This document shows positions 35,416-44,617 of a DNA stretch of 64,000 nucleotides, piece after piece. The position numbers were made by a program, and so were the translations under genes. The number at the start of each line of letters is the position of its first letter. Within the stretch, counting starts at the first letter, position 1. Origin of the DNA: Nocardia sp. CY41 (GTDB lineage: Bacteria > Actinomycetota > Actinomycetes > Mycobacteriales > Mycobacteriaceae); the NCBI RefSeq assembly GCF_009829325.1, contig NZ_VUOS01000019.1:124001-188000 (forward strand), given 5' to 3'. A model generated the notes under the pieces. That model searched no databases and was not told the origin of the DNA. It saw only the letters and a list, made by a program, of their open reading frames with translations.

Positions 35416-35447
35416 GGTCCCTCCGATCTCCGGTGCGTCAGGCGATC

Positions 35448-37010
35448 TTACGCGCCGTCGGCGGTGGCGTCGCCCGCGCGACCGTAGCGGCGGGAGGTGA
35501 AGACGCGAGTACCCGCGCCGGTCTCGAGCGCGGTGGTGGTGGACGCGCCGATGATCAGCAGGGTGCGCATGTCCACCTCGCCGGGGTCGAGATCGCCGAG
35601 CGGCACCACCCGCACCGACTCGTTCGGCCCGCCGACGTCGCGCCCGACGACGACGGGCGTGTCCGGCTTGCGATGCTCCAGCAGCAGGTCACGCATCGCG
35701 CCGACCTGCCAGGTGCGTTGCGAGGAGGCCGGGTTGTAGACCGCGATCGCCATGTCGGCCGCCGCGACGGCGGAAAGGCGCTGCGCCACCACCTCCCACG
35801 GCTTGAGCCGGTCGGAGAGCGAGATCATCGCGTAGTCGTGCCCGAGCGGTGCGCCCACCCGGCTGGCCACCGCGTTGGCGGCGGTGAGGCCGGGCAGCAC
35901 CCGCACCGGCACCCCGCGCCACTGCGGGTCGGCGGATTCCTCCAGCACCGCCGCCGCCATCGCGAAGACACCGGGATCGCCCGAGGAGACGACCGCGACG
36001 CGCGCACCCCGTTTGGCCAGATCCAAGGCCATGGCCGCGCGCTCGGACTCGACGCGGTTGTCGCTGGCATGGCGACGCTGGCCACGGCGTTCGGGCACCC
36101 GATTCAGATAGGTGGTGTACCCGACCAGATCGGTGGCGTCCGCCAGTGCCGCGCGCACCTCGTCGGTGGTCCATTCCGGTGCGCCGGGACCCAGTCCCAC
36201 CACCACGACCTCGCCGACGCGCTCGACCGCCCCCGCGTGGCTCGCGCGCAGCTCCGGCTCCGCATCGAGGCGGGGCAGCGGCGTGGTGGGCTCGGGGCCG
36301 GGCACGAGCGTGATGGCGAAGTACGGCACCTCCGCGTCGTCCACCGCGCCGGCATGCAATACGCGCTGCTCGGTGGTACTCGCGCGCTCGACATAGTAGG
36401 CGCCCGCGAGGCGACCGGAATCCGAAAGCGCCTGACGCACAACGGGATAGGTGCGTCCCAGCTTCATGATCGCGGCCGCGTCGGTGGTGCGCAGCCGCCG
36501 GGTGAGCTCGTCGACCGGCATGGTGCCCGGCAGCACGGTCAGCACCTGCTCCCCTTCGACCAGCGGCGTGCCAAGGGCCGCCGAGGCCGCGCTCACGGAG
36601 GTGATACCGGGGATGATCTCGGCGTCGAACCGGTCGGCCAGCCGCCGATGCATGTGCATGTACGAGCTGTAGAACAGCGGGTCGCCCGCGGCGAGCAGCG
36701 CGACCGAGCGGCCCGCGGCGAGGTGGCCGGCCAGCCGTTCGGCGGCCTGTTCGTAGAACTCATCGATCGCGCCTTGGTAGCCACCGGGGTGATCGGTGGT
36801 CTCGGTGGTCACCGGGTAGACGAGATGCTCCTCCACCTGACCGGGGCGCATATACGGCGCGGCGATGCGGCGGGAGATGCTGCGGCCGTGGCGCGCGCTG
36901 TGGAACGCGACGACGTCGGCCGCGCCGATCACCTTGGCCGCTTTGACCGTCACCAATTCGGGATCGCCCGGTCCCAGCCCGACCCCCCACAGTTTGCCCG
37001 GAATGCTCAT
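35448..37010 (-). CDS. cobIJ: CobI-CobJ fusion methyltransferase
   Basis: A 520-residue fusion of two SAM-dependent tetrapyrrole methylases. Residues 1-~245 are CobI (precorrin-2 C20 methyltransferase: GKLWGVGLGPGDPELVTVKA, AAGDPLFYSSYMHMHRRLAD, IIPGITSVSAASAALGTPLV). From about residue 265 it is CobJ (precorrin-3B C17 methyltransferase: VVVGLGPGAPEWTTDEVRAA, VVSSGDPGVFAMAAAVLEES, VLPGLTAANAVASRVGAPLG). The same fusion is known in mycobacteria. Its ATG overlaps the cobH stop. It makes precorrin-3A and, after CobG, precorrin-4. Confidence 0.96.
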   Translation of the reverse strand: MSIPGKLWGVGLGPGDPELVTVKAAKVIGAADVVAFHSARHGRSISRRIAAPYMRPGQVEEHLVYPVTTETTDHPGGYQGAIDEFYEQAAERLAGHLAAGRSVALLAAGDPLFYSSYMHMHRRLADRFDAEIIPGITSVSAASAALGTPLVEGEQVLTVLPGTMPVDELTRRLRTTDAAAIMKLGRTYPVVRQALSDSGRLAGAYYVERASTTEQRVLHAGAVDDAEVPYFAITLVPGPEPTTPLPRLDAEPELRASHAGAVERVGEVVVVGLGPGAPEWTTDEVRAALADATDLVGYTTYLNRVPERRGQRRHASDNRVESERAAMALDLAKRGARVAVVSSGDPGVFAMAAAVLEESADPQWRGVPVRVLPGLTAANAVASRVGAPLGHDYAMISLSDRLKPWEVVAQRLSAVAAADMAIAVYNPASSQRTWQVGAMRDLLLEHRKPDTPVVVGRDVGGPNESVRVVPLGDLDPGEVDMRTLLIIGASTTTALETGAGTRVFTSRRYGRAGDATADGA

Positions 37011-37654
37011 TCCTCTTCGCTCGCAATCGCGTTCAACGCCGACGCGGTGATGGCGCTGCCGCCGCGCCTGCCGCGCACCGTGAGGTATTCGACGCCGCCG
37101 AAATCGATCAGCGCGTCCTTCGATTCGGCCGCGCCCACGAATCCCACCGGGATGCCGAGCACGGCGGCGGGCCGAGGTGCTCCCGCGTCGAGGAGGTCGA
37201 GCAGATGGAACAGCGCCGTCGGCGCGTTGCCGATCGCGACGACCGCGCCGTCGAGCCGGTCGCGCCACAGGTCGAGCGCGGCGGCGGAGCGGGTCGTGCC
37301 CTTGGCCGCGGCCAATTCCGGCACCCGAGGATCGGCGAGGGTGCACACGACCGCGTTGTCCGCGGGCAGCCGTTTCCGGGTGACGCCCGAGGCGACCATG
37401 GTCGCGTCGCAGAGGATCGGAGCGCCCGCGCGCAGCGCCCCTCGCGCCGCGGCGACGACGCCGGGGGAGAAGGCGATGTCCGCGGCGAGATCCACCTGAC
37501 CGCAGCCGTGGATCATCCGCACCACGACCTGCGCCACGTCCGGCGGGAAGCCGCTCAGATCGGCCTCGGCGCGGATGGTCGCGAACGAGCGACGGTAGAT
37601 CTCGGCCCCGTCGGTCAGGTAGCTGGCACGTACGTCGGACATGCGGTCAACCAT
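37007..37654 (-). CDS. cobH: Precorrin-8X methylmutase CobH
   Basis: A 215-residue enzyme moving the C11 methyl to C12 to give hydrogenobyrinic acid. Landmarks are EIYRRSFATIRAEADLSGFP, VVVRMIHGCGQVDLAADIAF with the catalytic His, GAPILCDATMVASGVTRKRL and LLDAGAPRPAAVLGIPVGFV. The frame starts at 37654 and an internal ATG at 37642 is also possible. It overlaps cobIJ by four bases. Confidence 0.96.
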   Translation of the reverse strand: MVDRMSDVRASYLTDGAEIYRRSFATIRAEADLSGFPPDVAQVVVRMIHGCGQVDLAADIAFSPGVVAAARGALRAGAPILCDATMVASGVTRKRLPADNAVVCTLADPRVPELAAAKGTTRSAAALDLWRDRLDGAVVAIGNAPTALFHLLDLLDAGAPRPAAVLGIPVGFVGAAESKDALIDFGGVEYLTVRGRRGGSAITASALNAIASEEE

Positions 37655-37720
37655 ATGGGTGCGGGTCCGGGCAGAGCGGTCCGGGTCGGGCGGCGCGCAT
37701 CGCGGGCCGGGCCGCGCGGA

Positions 37721-38158
37721 TCAGGTGCGTGGACGCTCGAGAATCCGGGACATGACGATGGCGCTGCGGGTGCGCCCGACGCGCGCGTTCTCCCGGATCC
37801 GCTCCACGGTCACCTCGATCTCGGCCATGTCGGTGGCCATCACGTGCACCAGCGCGTCGGCCTCGCCCGCGATCGTCCACACGCCGACCACTTGCGGGAT
37901 GGGTTCGAGGCTCCGCTTGAGTTCGGCCGGGGAGATGTTGTCGCGGTAATACACCTCGACGTACGCCTCCGTCTTCCAGCCCAGCGCCGCGGGATTGACC
38001 AGCGCGGTGAAGCCGGTGATCTGCTTGGCCGCGACCAGCCGGTCGACCCGCCTTTTCACGGCGGGCGCGGACAATCCCACCGCGCCGCCGATTTCCTGGA
38101 AAGAAGCGCGCGCATTCTTCAGCAGTTGCTCGAGAATGCGCCTGTCGAGGTCGTCCAC
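37721..38158 (-). CDS. Lrp/AsnC-family regulator
   Basis: A 145-residue feast/famine regulator with N-terminal helix-turn-helix (MDDLDRRILEQLLKNARASF; EIGGAVGLSAPAVKRRVDRL) and C-terminal RAM ligand-binding domain (YVEVYYRDNISPAELKRSLE; VVGVWTIAGEADALVHVMAT). It is divergent from ddaH, with 135 bp between starts, as Rv2324 is from Rv2323c in M. tuberculosis. It probably regulates ddaH in response to an arginine-related amino acid. Confidence 0.92.
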   Translation of the reverse strand: MDDLDRRILEQLLKNARASFQEIGGAVGLSAPAVKRRVDRLVAAKQITGFTALVNPAALGWKTEAYVEVYYRDNISPAELKRSLEPIPQVVGVWTIAGEADALVHVMATDMAEIEVTVERIRENARVGRTRSAIVMSRILERPRT

Positions 38159-38293
38159 GTCACACCTTCCGCGCTCCTGCGCAACGATCTGCCGATTTCA
38201 GCGTGCTTTTTGCAATGAACCACCGTTTCTCACGCAATGCTAGGCGACTTACTGTCGTGGCAGCCAAGTTCGCGCTCACGCCAGGGAGTTCCG

Positions 38294-39166
38294 TTGACGT
38301 CTGTAGCCACCCTCCCCGTCGAATCCGCCGTCCGCCGCTGGTCGCCGCGCCGGTTCGTGATGTGCCGTCCCGATCACTTCGACGTCACGTACGCCATCAA
38401 TCCCTGGATGAATCCCGCCGAGCCGGTCGACCGCTCGCTGGCCCTCGCGCAATGGGAGACGCTGCGCGCCACCTACGCCGAACACGGGCACACAGTGGAG
38501 GTGGTGCCCGGCGTCGCGGGTCTGCCCGACATGGTGTTCGCCGCGAACGGCGGGCTGATCGTCGGTGACCGCGCCATGTCGGCCCGGTTCACGCACGCCG
38601 AGCGCGCCGCGGAAGGCCCGGCCTACCACGCCTGGTTCGCCCGTTACGGAGTGGCCGATCTGGTGGCCGCCGCGGAATGCAATGAGGGCGAAGGCGACTT
38701 CCTCCTGGTCGGCGACCGGCTTCTGGCCGGAACCGGGTTCCGTAGTTCGCGCGCCGCGCATGAAGAGGTGTCGCGCCACTTCGGTCTGCCCGTGGTGTCA
38801 CTGGAGCTGGTCGATCCGCGCTTCTATCACCTCGACACCGTGCTGCTCCCGCTGGACGCCGAGACCATCGCCTACTACCCGCCCGCGTTCGGTCCGGCGG
38901 CGCGCGCGGCGCTCGCCCAGCTCTATCCCGACGCGATCGTGGCCACCGACGCCGACGCGGCGGTGCTCGGGTTGAACGGCGTCTGCGACGGCTACCACGT
39001 CTTCCTCAGCAGCGCGGCCACCGACTTGAGCGACGCGTTGCGCGCCCGTGGCTATCACCCGGTCGGCATCGAGATGTCCGAGTTGCTCAAGGCCGGGGGC
39101 TCGGTCAAATGCTGCACCCTCGAGATCCACGGCGGGACGGCGCGCGACGGTCAGTCGACGCGGTAG
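38294..39166 (+). CDS. ddaH: Dimethylargininase / arginine deiminase-family amidinotransferase
   Basis: A 290-residue pentein-fold enzyme hydrolysing N-omega-methylated arginines to citrulline, or a related reaction. Landmarks are FVMCRPDHFDVTYAINPWMN, PDMVFAANGGLIVGDRAMSA, YHLDTVLLPLDAETIAYYPP with the catalytic His region, and GGSVKCCTLEIHGG carrying the nucleophilic Cys. The TTG at 38294 has GGGAG seven bases upstream and fits the family start; an ATG at 38237 would add a non-conserved Ser/Arg tail. The 3' end overlaps convergent cobG by 16 bp. Confidence 0.88.
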   Translation: MTSVATLPVESAVRRWSPRRFVMCRPDHFDVTYAINPWMNPAEPVDRSLALAQWETLRATYAEHGHTVEVVPGVAGLPDMVFAANGGLIVGDRAMSARFTHAERAAEGPAYHAWFARYGVADLVAAAECNEGEGDFLLVGDRLLAGTGFRSSRAAHEEVSRHFGLPVVSLELVDPRFYHLDTVLLPLDAETIAYYPPAFGPAARAALAQLYPDAIVATDADAAVLGLNGVCDGYHVFLSSAATDLSDALRARGYHPVGIEMSELLKAGGSVKCCTLEIHGGTARDGQSTR

Positions 39167-40338
39167 CCCTCGTCCGTCGCGACGACGTCGGTGACCTCGC
39201 CGCGAGGACGGCCACAGCGGCGATCACATCCGGACCAGTGCTGACGCCCGGCCACCGCGACGTCCGTCGCGGGCAGCGGCTGCGGAACGTCCACCGGATC
39301 GGCCGGCCCCGGCAGCACCCGCCCGCTGTCGACGGCGTCGGCGGCATCGGCCCGGACGTCGGTGTGCGACTTCGCGCAACCTGGCTGCCCGGCGCACGCG
39401 CTGACCAGCAGCCACGGCGAGTCGGCGTCGAAGATCAAGCCCATCGGAGCGAGCACGCGCACCACTTGTTCGGCGACCCACTCCGCCAGGTCGGTGAGCA
39501 CCAGGCTGCGCCACGGCGTGACGAAGACCGGTCGCTCGACCGCGGCGAGGAACTCGGCAGTGCGGGCGGGCAGGGAGCCGAGGCGTACACCGGCGCCGAG
39601 GCCGACCAATCCGTTGTCCTGCTCGAGCCAGCCGATCGGAATGCTCGGCGTGGGGTCGAATTCGAGCCTTTCGGCGCTGGGAGACAAGCCGAGGCGATCG
39701 ATGACGCGTTCGGCGCCGTCGGGGATCTCGTGCAACCGCCAGCGGCCGGCGTCGTCACCGCGCAGGGCAAGGAATTCGTGCGCGGCCGCGAGTACGACGT
39801 CGACCGCGTCGGCGGCGGCGAGCCGCAGACCGCTGTCTCGGCCCGCAAGCAGGAGCGCGAACTCGTCCCCGCCGACCGCGTGCACCCCGATATCGGGACC
39901 CAGCCCGCTGACGTCGCCGCGTCCGTCGTCGAGAGTGAACAGCACACGGCCGGGCAGACCGGCCAGCCGCGGCGCCGCCAGCAGACCGCTGTCCAGCGGG
40001 GAAACCAGCGGGTGCACGTCGGCCAGGCCGCCGATCCGGCCCGACAGCGGCGAGGCGATGATGTTGCGTACCCGTTCGTGCGTGGTGCTCGGCAGCAGGC
40101 CGGCGGCGGCGAGCCGGTCGGTCAGCGCCCCGGCGTCGCTCACCCGGCGCAACTGGACGTTGCCCCGGGAGGTGAGCTCGATGGTGCCGTCCGCCAGGTC
40201 TCGGGCAGCCTCGGCCAGGGTCTGCACCTGCGCCGGCTCCAGGCGACCGCCGGGCACGCGGATTCGGGCCAGCGGTCCGTCGGCCGCCTCGTGCAACCGC
40301 AGCACACCCGGGCAGGAATCAGGAGCACGTCGCGTCAT
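39151..40338 (-). CDS. cobG: Precorrin-3B synthase CobG
   Basis: A 395-residue iron-sulphur and siroheme-type oxygenase acting in aerobic ring contraction. It has nitrite/sulphite-reductase half-domains: DGTIELTSRGNVQLRRVSDA near residue 50 and GLGAGVRLGSLPARTAEFLA near 245. The 4Fe-4S cysteines lie in SACAGQPGCAKSHTDVRADA and HWSGCDRRCGRPRG. Presence of CobG indicates the aerobic cobalamin route. It is on the minus strand with cobH and cobIJ but separated from them by Lrp and ddaH. Confidence 0.95.
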   Translation of the reverse strand: MTRRAPDSCPGVLRLHEAADGPLARIRVPGGRLEPAQVQTLAEAARDLADGTIELTSRGNVQLRRVSDAGALTDRLAAAGLLPSTTHERVRNIIASPLSGRIGGLADVHPLVSPLDSGLLAAPRLAGLPGRVLFTLDDGRGDVSGLGPDIGVHAVGGDEFALLLAGRDSGLRLAAADAVDVVLAAAHEFLALRGDDAGRWRLHEIPDGAERVIDRLGLSPSAERLEFDPTPSIPIGWLEQDNGLVGLGAGVRLGSLPARTAEFLAAVERPVFVTPWRSLVLTDLAEWVAEQVVRVLAPMGLIFDADSPWLLVSACAGQPGCAKSHTDVRADAADAVDSGRVLPGPADPVDVPQPLPATDVAVAGRQHWSGCDRRCGRPRGEVTDVVATDEGYRVD

Positions 40339-40386
40339 AACGATTCCAGCCTACGGACGTGCGGGCCGTGCGCGGCGAACGGCCGG

Positions 40387-41430
40387 TCACTCCCCGATCG
40401 AACCCACCCAATCGATGACGGCGGCTCGATATTCAGCGGTATTGCGGGCGAGATTGACCGAATGCCCGCTGCCGGGCAGCACGTAGGTGCGCAGTCGCGC
40501 CGCCGGGCCGAAGAACGGAGCCTCGGCGGCGCGCAGTGTCTCGGCGTCCGCGCAGACCGAGTATCCCGGGCCGCAGGAGAGCCGGTCCCGGCTGCCGTTG
40601 ACGACCATGACCGGGACATCGATGAAGTTGGTCATCGGCGGAAGGGTCGACGTCAGGCCATCCGGATACTCCGTCGGCGAGAAGACTTCCTTGGTCGCTT
40701 CGTCCACCGCGAGCACTTCGGGGTCGGCCGTCTCGGGTGCGAAGAAACTGGCGGCACGGGTATCGGGCCGCGTCGTCAGATACCCGGGATCGTAGTCACG
40801 ACCGGCGAATCGGGCGTCCTCGGCGGCTTGGTGGTAGGTCGAGATGACGCCGAAAACTTCGGACACGTTGAGGGCGTGCGAGAACCCGGTCAGCAGGATG
40901 CCGTCGACATCCTGGTACGTGGTCGCCTCCAGGACATCGATGCCCGAGCTCAGTGAATGGCCGCCCGTGACGACCTTGCCGAACGGGGGCGCGCCCGCCA
41001 GCCCCCGGCGCAGGGCCTGGACGATGTCGTGCAGGGCGCGGGCGGAGACCGTCGCGGTGACCTGCGTACTCGGCGGTCGGGTGCTCGCACCGTTGCCCAG
41101 CCGATCGATCACCAGCGTGGCCACGCCCGCGGCGTTCATGGCGCGCCGGAAGCTGTAGGTCTCCGGGGCGTATGGGAAATCCCAGTAGGTGTGGTTGTAG
41201 TTGGAACCCGCGATCAGCACCATGACGGTGTCGGTGGCGTGCGCCGCGGGAGTGCACAAGGAACCGGCCATCTCCCCGAGCGGGACGGAAATGGAAACCG
41301 GTGTACAGCGGCCCGGCGCCGTGTCGTCGGCGTGAGCCGGATTCGGTGTCAGGCAGAGAAGTATCGCCGCCGCGGACGCGACGATCGACCGTAGCGAGGT
41401 TCGCACGCGACGCAGGCTATGCGCGAACAT
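40387..41430 (-). CDS. Secreted alpha/beta-hydrolase
   Basis: A 347-residue exported hydrolase. The signal peptide (SLRSIVASAAAILLCLTPNP) is cleaved near AHA|DD at about residue 34. Catalytic features: oxyanion-side segment VMVLIAGSNYNHTYWDFPYA, nucleophile motif TGGHSLSSGIDVL, and C-terminal His in LPGSGHSVNLARN. Four Cys suggest disulphides. A lipase or esterase role is likely; the substrate is unknown. The ATG at 41430 is preferred over an upstream start at 41490 because it places the signal peptide correctly. Confidence 0.87.
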   Translation of the reverse strand: MFAHSLRRVRTSLRSIVASAAAILLCLTPNPAHADDTAPGRCTPVSISVPLGEMAGSLCTPAAHATDTVMVLIAGSNYNHTYWDFPYAPETYSFRRAMNAAGVATLVIDRLGNGASTRPPSTQVTATVSARALHDIVQALRRGLAGAPPFGKVVTGGHSLSSGIDVLEATTYQDVDGILLTGFSHALNVSEVFGVISTYHQAAEDARFAGRDYDPGYLTTRPDTRAASFFAPETADPEVLAVDEATKEVFSPTEYPDGLTSTLPPMTNFIDVPVMVVNGSRDRLSCGPGYSVCADAETLRAAEAPFFGPAARLRTYVLPGSGHSVNLARNTAEYRAAVIDWVGSIGE

Positions 41431-41519
41431 CTGGGCGCGCAATACGTATCGCCGATGAAGGCATCGGATTGCCGACCGGCGCGACGGCAAAGGATTCCGA
41501 TTCGATGACCGTCAATCTT

Positions 41520-41871
41520 TCACCGGTGGAACACATGTGGTGCGACCTCCGGGGCCTTCACATCGACCGCTCCGGCGACGACCTCGAAGGAGCGGGCGTC
41601 CAGAGTGGTGCAGCCCAACTCGGCGAGGCAGGCGAACCGGTACTCGCTGTCGGCTTTCCGCATCGCGTTGTCGAGGTCTTCGCGCGTGTCGTAGATCGTG
41701 ATCGAGAAGACGGTGTCGTCCTGCGGATCGACGAAGAAGAAGATCTGCCGGGCGCCGTGGTGGCCATGGCGTGCGGGACGATCTCGTGCTGAGAAACGGC
41801 ACCGTCGTCGCCATCGTCTCGGGGTCGATGAGGCAGGCGGCCTTCATCATGCGGGCGTAGAGCTTTTTCAT
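41520..41871 (-). pseudogene. Small ABM-like protein, frameshifted
   Basis: The start MKKLYARMMKAACLIDPETM (from 41871) and the end RQIFFFVDPQDDTVFSITIY, then LDNAMRKADSEYRFACLAEL, lie in different frames. The link HEIVPHAM is in the third frame, so at least two indels fall between about 41740 and 41790. The reassembled ~115-residue protein resembles antibiotic-biosynthesis-monooxygenase-type (ABM/EthD-like) small proteins, but family assignment is tentative. It is the only gene-like material in this gap. Confidence 0.55.
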
Positions 41872-42052
41872 GGCCGAATGCCTCCCGACCGGGGCCGACC
41901 GCGCGTTCGATTATCCGGCGAACGCCGATACCGCGCACAATGTCCCTTGGCTATCGCATAGTCGATGCCGCACGCGTGCACCCGGCCGCACCCGATGTCG
42001 CTTCGGGAGAGCGGATGCCCGGGACGACGCGGTCGACGAGGAGCGCGGGAAC

Positions 42053-43114
42053 GTGGGTGCGACAAGACCAGGGGCGGATACGCGAGCGGTGCATTTCGTC
42101 GGAAGTTTTCCGGCCGAGAGCACGGATGTCGCGATGCGCGCCATGTTGGACAGCGCGGGGGCGCGACTGCGCACCTTGCCGACCGGGGAGACCCGGCGCT
42201 ACGAGTTCTACATCCAGCCGATCATCGAAGATCTGGTCGCGCAAGGCGTCCTGGCGGTGAAGAAGCCCGGAACGTGGCGCTCGAGCCGGGAGCGGGCGAT
42301 CCATCGGGTCGCGCGCGGCGTCGAACTGCCCGCCGACACGATGGATCTCGGCTACCTCGGCGAGGCCGAGGAGGCGTTGCCGATCTTCCGCGAGCTGCGC
42401 GCGAAACGCGAATTATCCGAGCTCGCACTTCAGATCGGCATGCCGACCGACTTCACGCTGACCTTCATCGCCATGGGAGCCGCCGGTCTGCGGCGGCATC
42501 GCCCGGCCTTCCGTGAGGCCACCGTCCGTGACATCGCGGCGATTCGCGAACTGGCCGGTGACGACGTCGTCGTGCAGCTCGAGGCCACTGCGGAACTGGT
42601 GCTCATGGCCAGGGCGCAGCCGTTGCACCGGCTGGTCGATCGGGCGCTGGGACTCGGCGAGGGAATCGCCGCGCTGGCCGCGGCCGCGCCCGAGGGTACT
42701 CGTTTCGGAGTGCACCTGTGCCTGGGCAGTTTGCGCAACAAAGCCCGGGGCAGGTTGCGTGATGCCCGGCCGCTGGTAGACCTGGCCAATTCCGTCGCCC
42801 GGCAGTGGCCCAAGGGACGCGTTCTGCAATTCGTGCACGGCCCGTTCGCGGCGGGCGATGTACCGCCCTCGGCGGAGTCCGAATTCTATGCCCCCCTGGC
42901 TGATCTCGCTTTGGGGGATGGCACCGATTTCTATGCCGGGTTGGTGCACGACGTCCCCACCGAGGCGCAGCAGGCGGAGACGTTGCGGGTTATCGAGAAC
43001 GCGCTGGGTCGCCCGGTCGACGGAGTCGCCTGCGCCTGCGGCCTCGGGCGTCGTTCTCGCCCGGTGGCGGATGAACTCATGGCGCGAGCCCGGGCGCTCG
43101 CAGCCGGCGACTGA
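42053..43114 (+). CDS. MetE/UROD-superfamily protein of unknown function
   Basis: A 353-residue probable TIM-barrel protein resembling the catalytic part of cobalamin-independent methionine synthase and uroporphyrinogen decarboxylase relatives. Visible segments: AVHFVGSFPAESTDVAMRAM, TLPTGETRRYEFYIQPIIED, LALQIGMPTDFTLTFIAMGA, DVVVQLEATAELVLMARAQP and a C-terminal Cys-rich VACACGLGRRSRP. The Cys in CACGLG could bind zinc as in MetE relatives. The GTG at 42053 has GGAG upstream; the frame extends to 41870 without protein-like sequence. The function is unknown. Confidence 0.75.
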   Translation: MGATRPGADTRAVHFVGSFPAESTDVAMRAMLDSAGARLRTLPTGETRRYEFYIQPIIEDLVAQGVLAVKKPGTWRSSRERAIHRVARGVELPADTMDLGYLGEAEEALPIFRELRAKRELSELALQIGMPTDFTLTFIAMGAAGLRRHRPAFREATVRDIAAIRELAGDDVVVQLEATAELVLMARAQPLHRLVDRALGLGEGIAALAAAAPEGTRFGVHLCLGSLRNKARGRLRDARPLVDLANSVARQWPKGRVLQFVHGPFAAGDVPPSAESEFYAPLADLALGDGTDFYAGLVHDVPTEAQQAETLRVIENALGRPVDGVACACGLGRRSRPVADELMARARALAAGD

Positions 43115-43168
43115 GTCCGCGATTGCGCGATTTTTCCCATCCTGGTCAAGAGTGCGCGGGGAGGTACG

Positions 43169-43978
43169 GTGTCCGGCATGGAGCGAGCACCCCGCGGCGT
43201 CGATCCGAACCTGCCGAATTCCGCTCGGGTATACGACTACTTGCTTGGCGGCAAGGACAACTACGAGGTTGACCGGGCGGTCGCGCATCGGATGCTGGCG
43301 ATCGCCCCGGATACCCGTACGTTGGCGTGGTTCAGCCGCCAGTTCCTCGTGCGTGCGGTCCAGTCGGCGGCGGAGGCGGGGGTCCGGCAGTTCATCGACC
43401 TCGGCGCGGGTATCCCGACCTCGCCGAACGTGCACGAAGTCGCGCGCAAGACCGATCCCTCGGCGCGAGTGGTCTACGTCGATTTCGACCCGGTCGTCTA
43501 CGCGCACTGCAATGCGCTGCTGGCGAATTCGGAGGGCGTGACGGCGCTGCAAGGAGACGTTCGCCGTCCGGAAGAGATCATCGATCGGCTGCGGAGCGAG
43601 GGCCTGATCGACTTCGGTGAACCGGTGGCGATCACGCTTGTCGGGGTGCTGCACTTCGTGATGGACGACGAACGCCCGGCCGAGATCGTCGCTCGGCTGC
43701 GCGAAGCCATGGCGCCGGGAAGCTATCTGGCGTTCACGCACGGCGGCGACAACAGCAATTCCGAATTCATCACCCGGTCGTCGTCGGACACCGCCAATTC
43801 CTCGGCTCAGGTGGTCTATCGCTCTCCGTCCGTGGTCGAGTCGTTCTTCGAAGGCTTCGAGATGCTCGATCCCGGTGTGGTTCCGCTGCAACAGTGGCTC
43901 GGCGACGATCTGCCGGACACCGGTTTGGTGCTGTTGGGCGGGGTGGTCCGCAAACCTTCGGACGTGTCCGCCGACTAA
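43169..43978 (+). CDS. DUF574 SAM-dependent methyltransferase
   Basis: A 269-residue protein of the actinobacterial DUF574 (Methyltransf_19) family. Landmarks: NLPNSARVYDYLLGGKDNYE, the family signature; QFIDLGAGIPTSPNVHEVAR, the SAM motif; VVYVDFDPVVYAHCNALLAN; and ITLVGVLHFVMDDERPAEIV. Substrates are generally unknown. The listed start is GTG 43169, close behind GGGGAGG; ATG 43178 is an alternative. It is ten bases before the next gene in the same direction. Confidence 0.9.
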   Translation: MSGMERAPRGVDPNLPNSARVYDYLLGGKDNYEVDRAVAHRMLAIAPDTRTLAWFSRQFLVRAVQSAAEAGVRQFIDLGAGIPTSPNVHEVARKTDPSARVVYVDFDPVVYAHCNALLANSEGVTALQGDVRRPEEIIDRLRSEGLIDFGEPVAITLVGVLHFVMDDERPAEIVARLREAMAPGSYLAFTHGGDNSNSEFITRSSSDTANSSAQVVYRSPSVVESFFEGFEMLDPGVVPLQQWLGDDLPDTGLVLLGGVVRKPSDVSAD

Positions 43979-43987
43979 GGTCGGCGT

Positions 43988-44428
43988 ATGTCCGAAATCT
44001 CCGCGCTCGCAGACCGCCTCGCCATCGTCGAGGTGATCACCAAAATGTTCGTGTACACCGATCAGAAGCGGTGGGAAGAATTGTCGGCCGAGGTCTTCAC
44101 GCCGACGGTGGATTTCGACGGCGGATTCGGCGGGTCGGTCGGGGAACGCGCCGCGACCGACATCATCGCCGATTGGCGCTCCGGTCTCGCCGACCTCGAC
44201 GGGGTGCACCACCAGTCGGGCAACCATCTCATCGATCTGGACGGCGACGCGGCGCGCGTGCACGCGGACGCCATCGCGGTGCACGTCAAGAACGCCGCGA
44301 CCGAAGGCAAAACCCGGACCTTCGTCGGCAGCTACTCCCTCGGCGTCGAACGCACGATGGACGGGTGGCGGGTCAACCGGTTCCACTACCACCTCAAAGT
44401 GATCGACGGGAACGCGGATCTGGTCTAG
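43988..44428 (+). CDS. SnoaL-like / nuclear-transport-factor-2-fold protein
   Basis: A 146-residue cone-shaped NTF2-like protein with ISALADRLAIVEVITKMFVY, YTDQKRWEELSAEVFTPTVD, and GVHHQSGNHLIDLDGDAARV, followed by WRVNRFHYHLKVIDG. Such proteins act as small isomerases, cyclases or dehydratases; the reaction here is unknown. It follows the DUF574 methyltransferase by nine bases and may be cotranscribed. Confidence 0.87.
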   Translation: MSEISALADRLAIVEVITKMFVYTDQKRWEELSAEVFTPTVDFDGGFGGSVGERAATDIIADWRSGLADLDGVHHQSGNHLIDLDGDAARVHADAIAVHVKNAATEGKTRTFVGSYSLGVERTMDGWRVNRFHYHLKVIDGNADLV

Positions 44429-44429
44429 G

Positions 44430-44600
44430 TACGGACCGCTCGCGTGCCAGGGGCGCGGCTTGTGGGTCCATCCGCTCGGTGGTCTCCAGCGCCGCGGCCG
44501 GCGAGTCGCCGACCGGTTCGCGGATCTGAGCGGGGAGCCGCGGCAGGGCGGGCGCGATGCGATGGGTGTATCCGGCGGCCAGGATGCTGCCCGCGATGGC
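44430..44600 (-). pseudogene. Fragment of an MFS drug exporter (DHA2-like)
   Basis: A minus-strand frame without start codon reads AIAGSILAAGYTHRIAPALP then RLPAQIREPVGDSPAAALET. This matches the loop between the last two helices of 14-helix DHA2 exporters (GSxLAAxY ... LP ... DSxAAAL). The fragment begins abruptly at about 44600, where a stop lies just upstream, and its last transmembrane helix is missing. It abuts the truncated TetR gene; such an exporter and a TetR repressor are typically divergent neighbours. Confidence 0.65.
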
Positions 44601-44617
44601 GCGAGGCGGTCACGACC

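Noticed and set aside
36104..36442. Frames inside cobIJ on both strands
   Set aside because: Cys/Arg-rich shadows of the conserved fusion protein.
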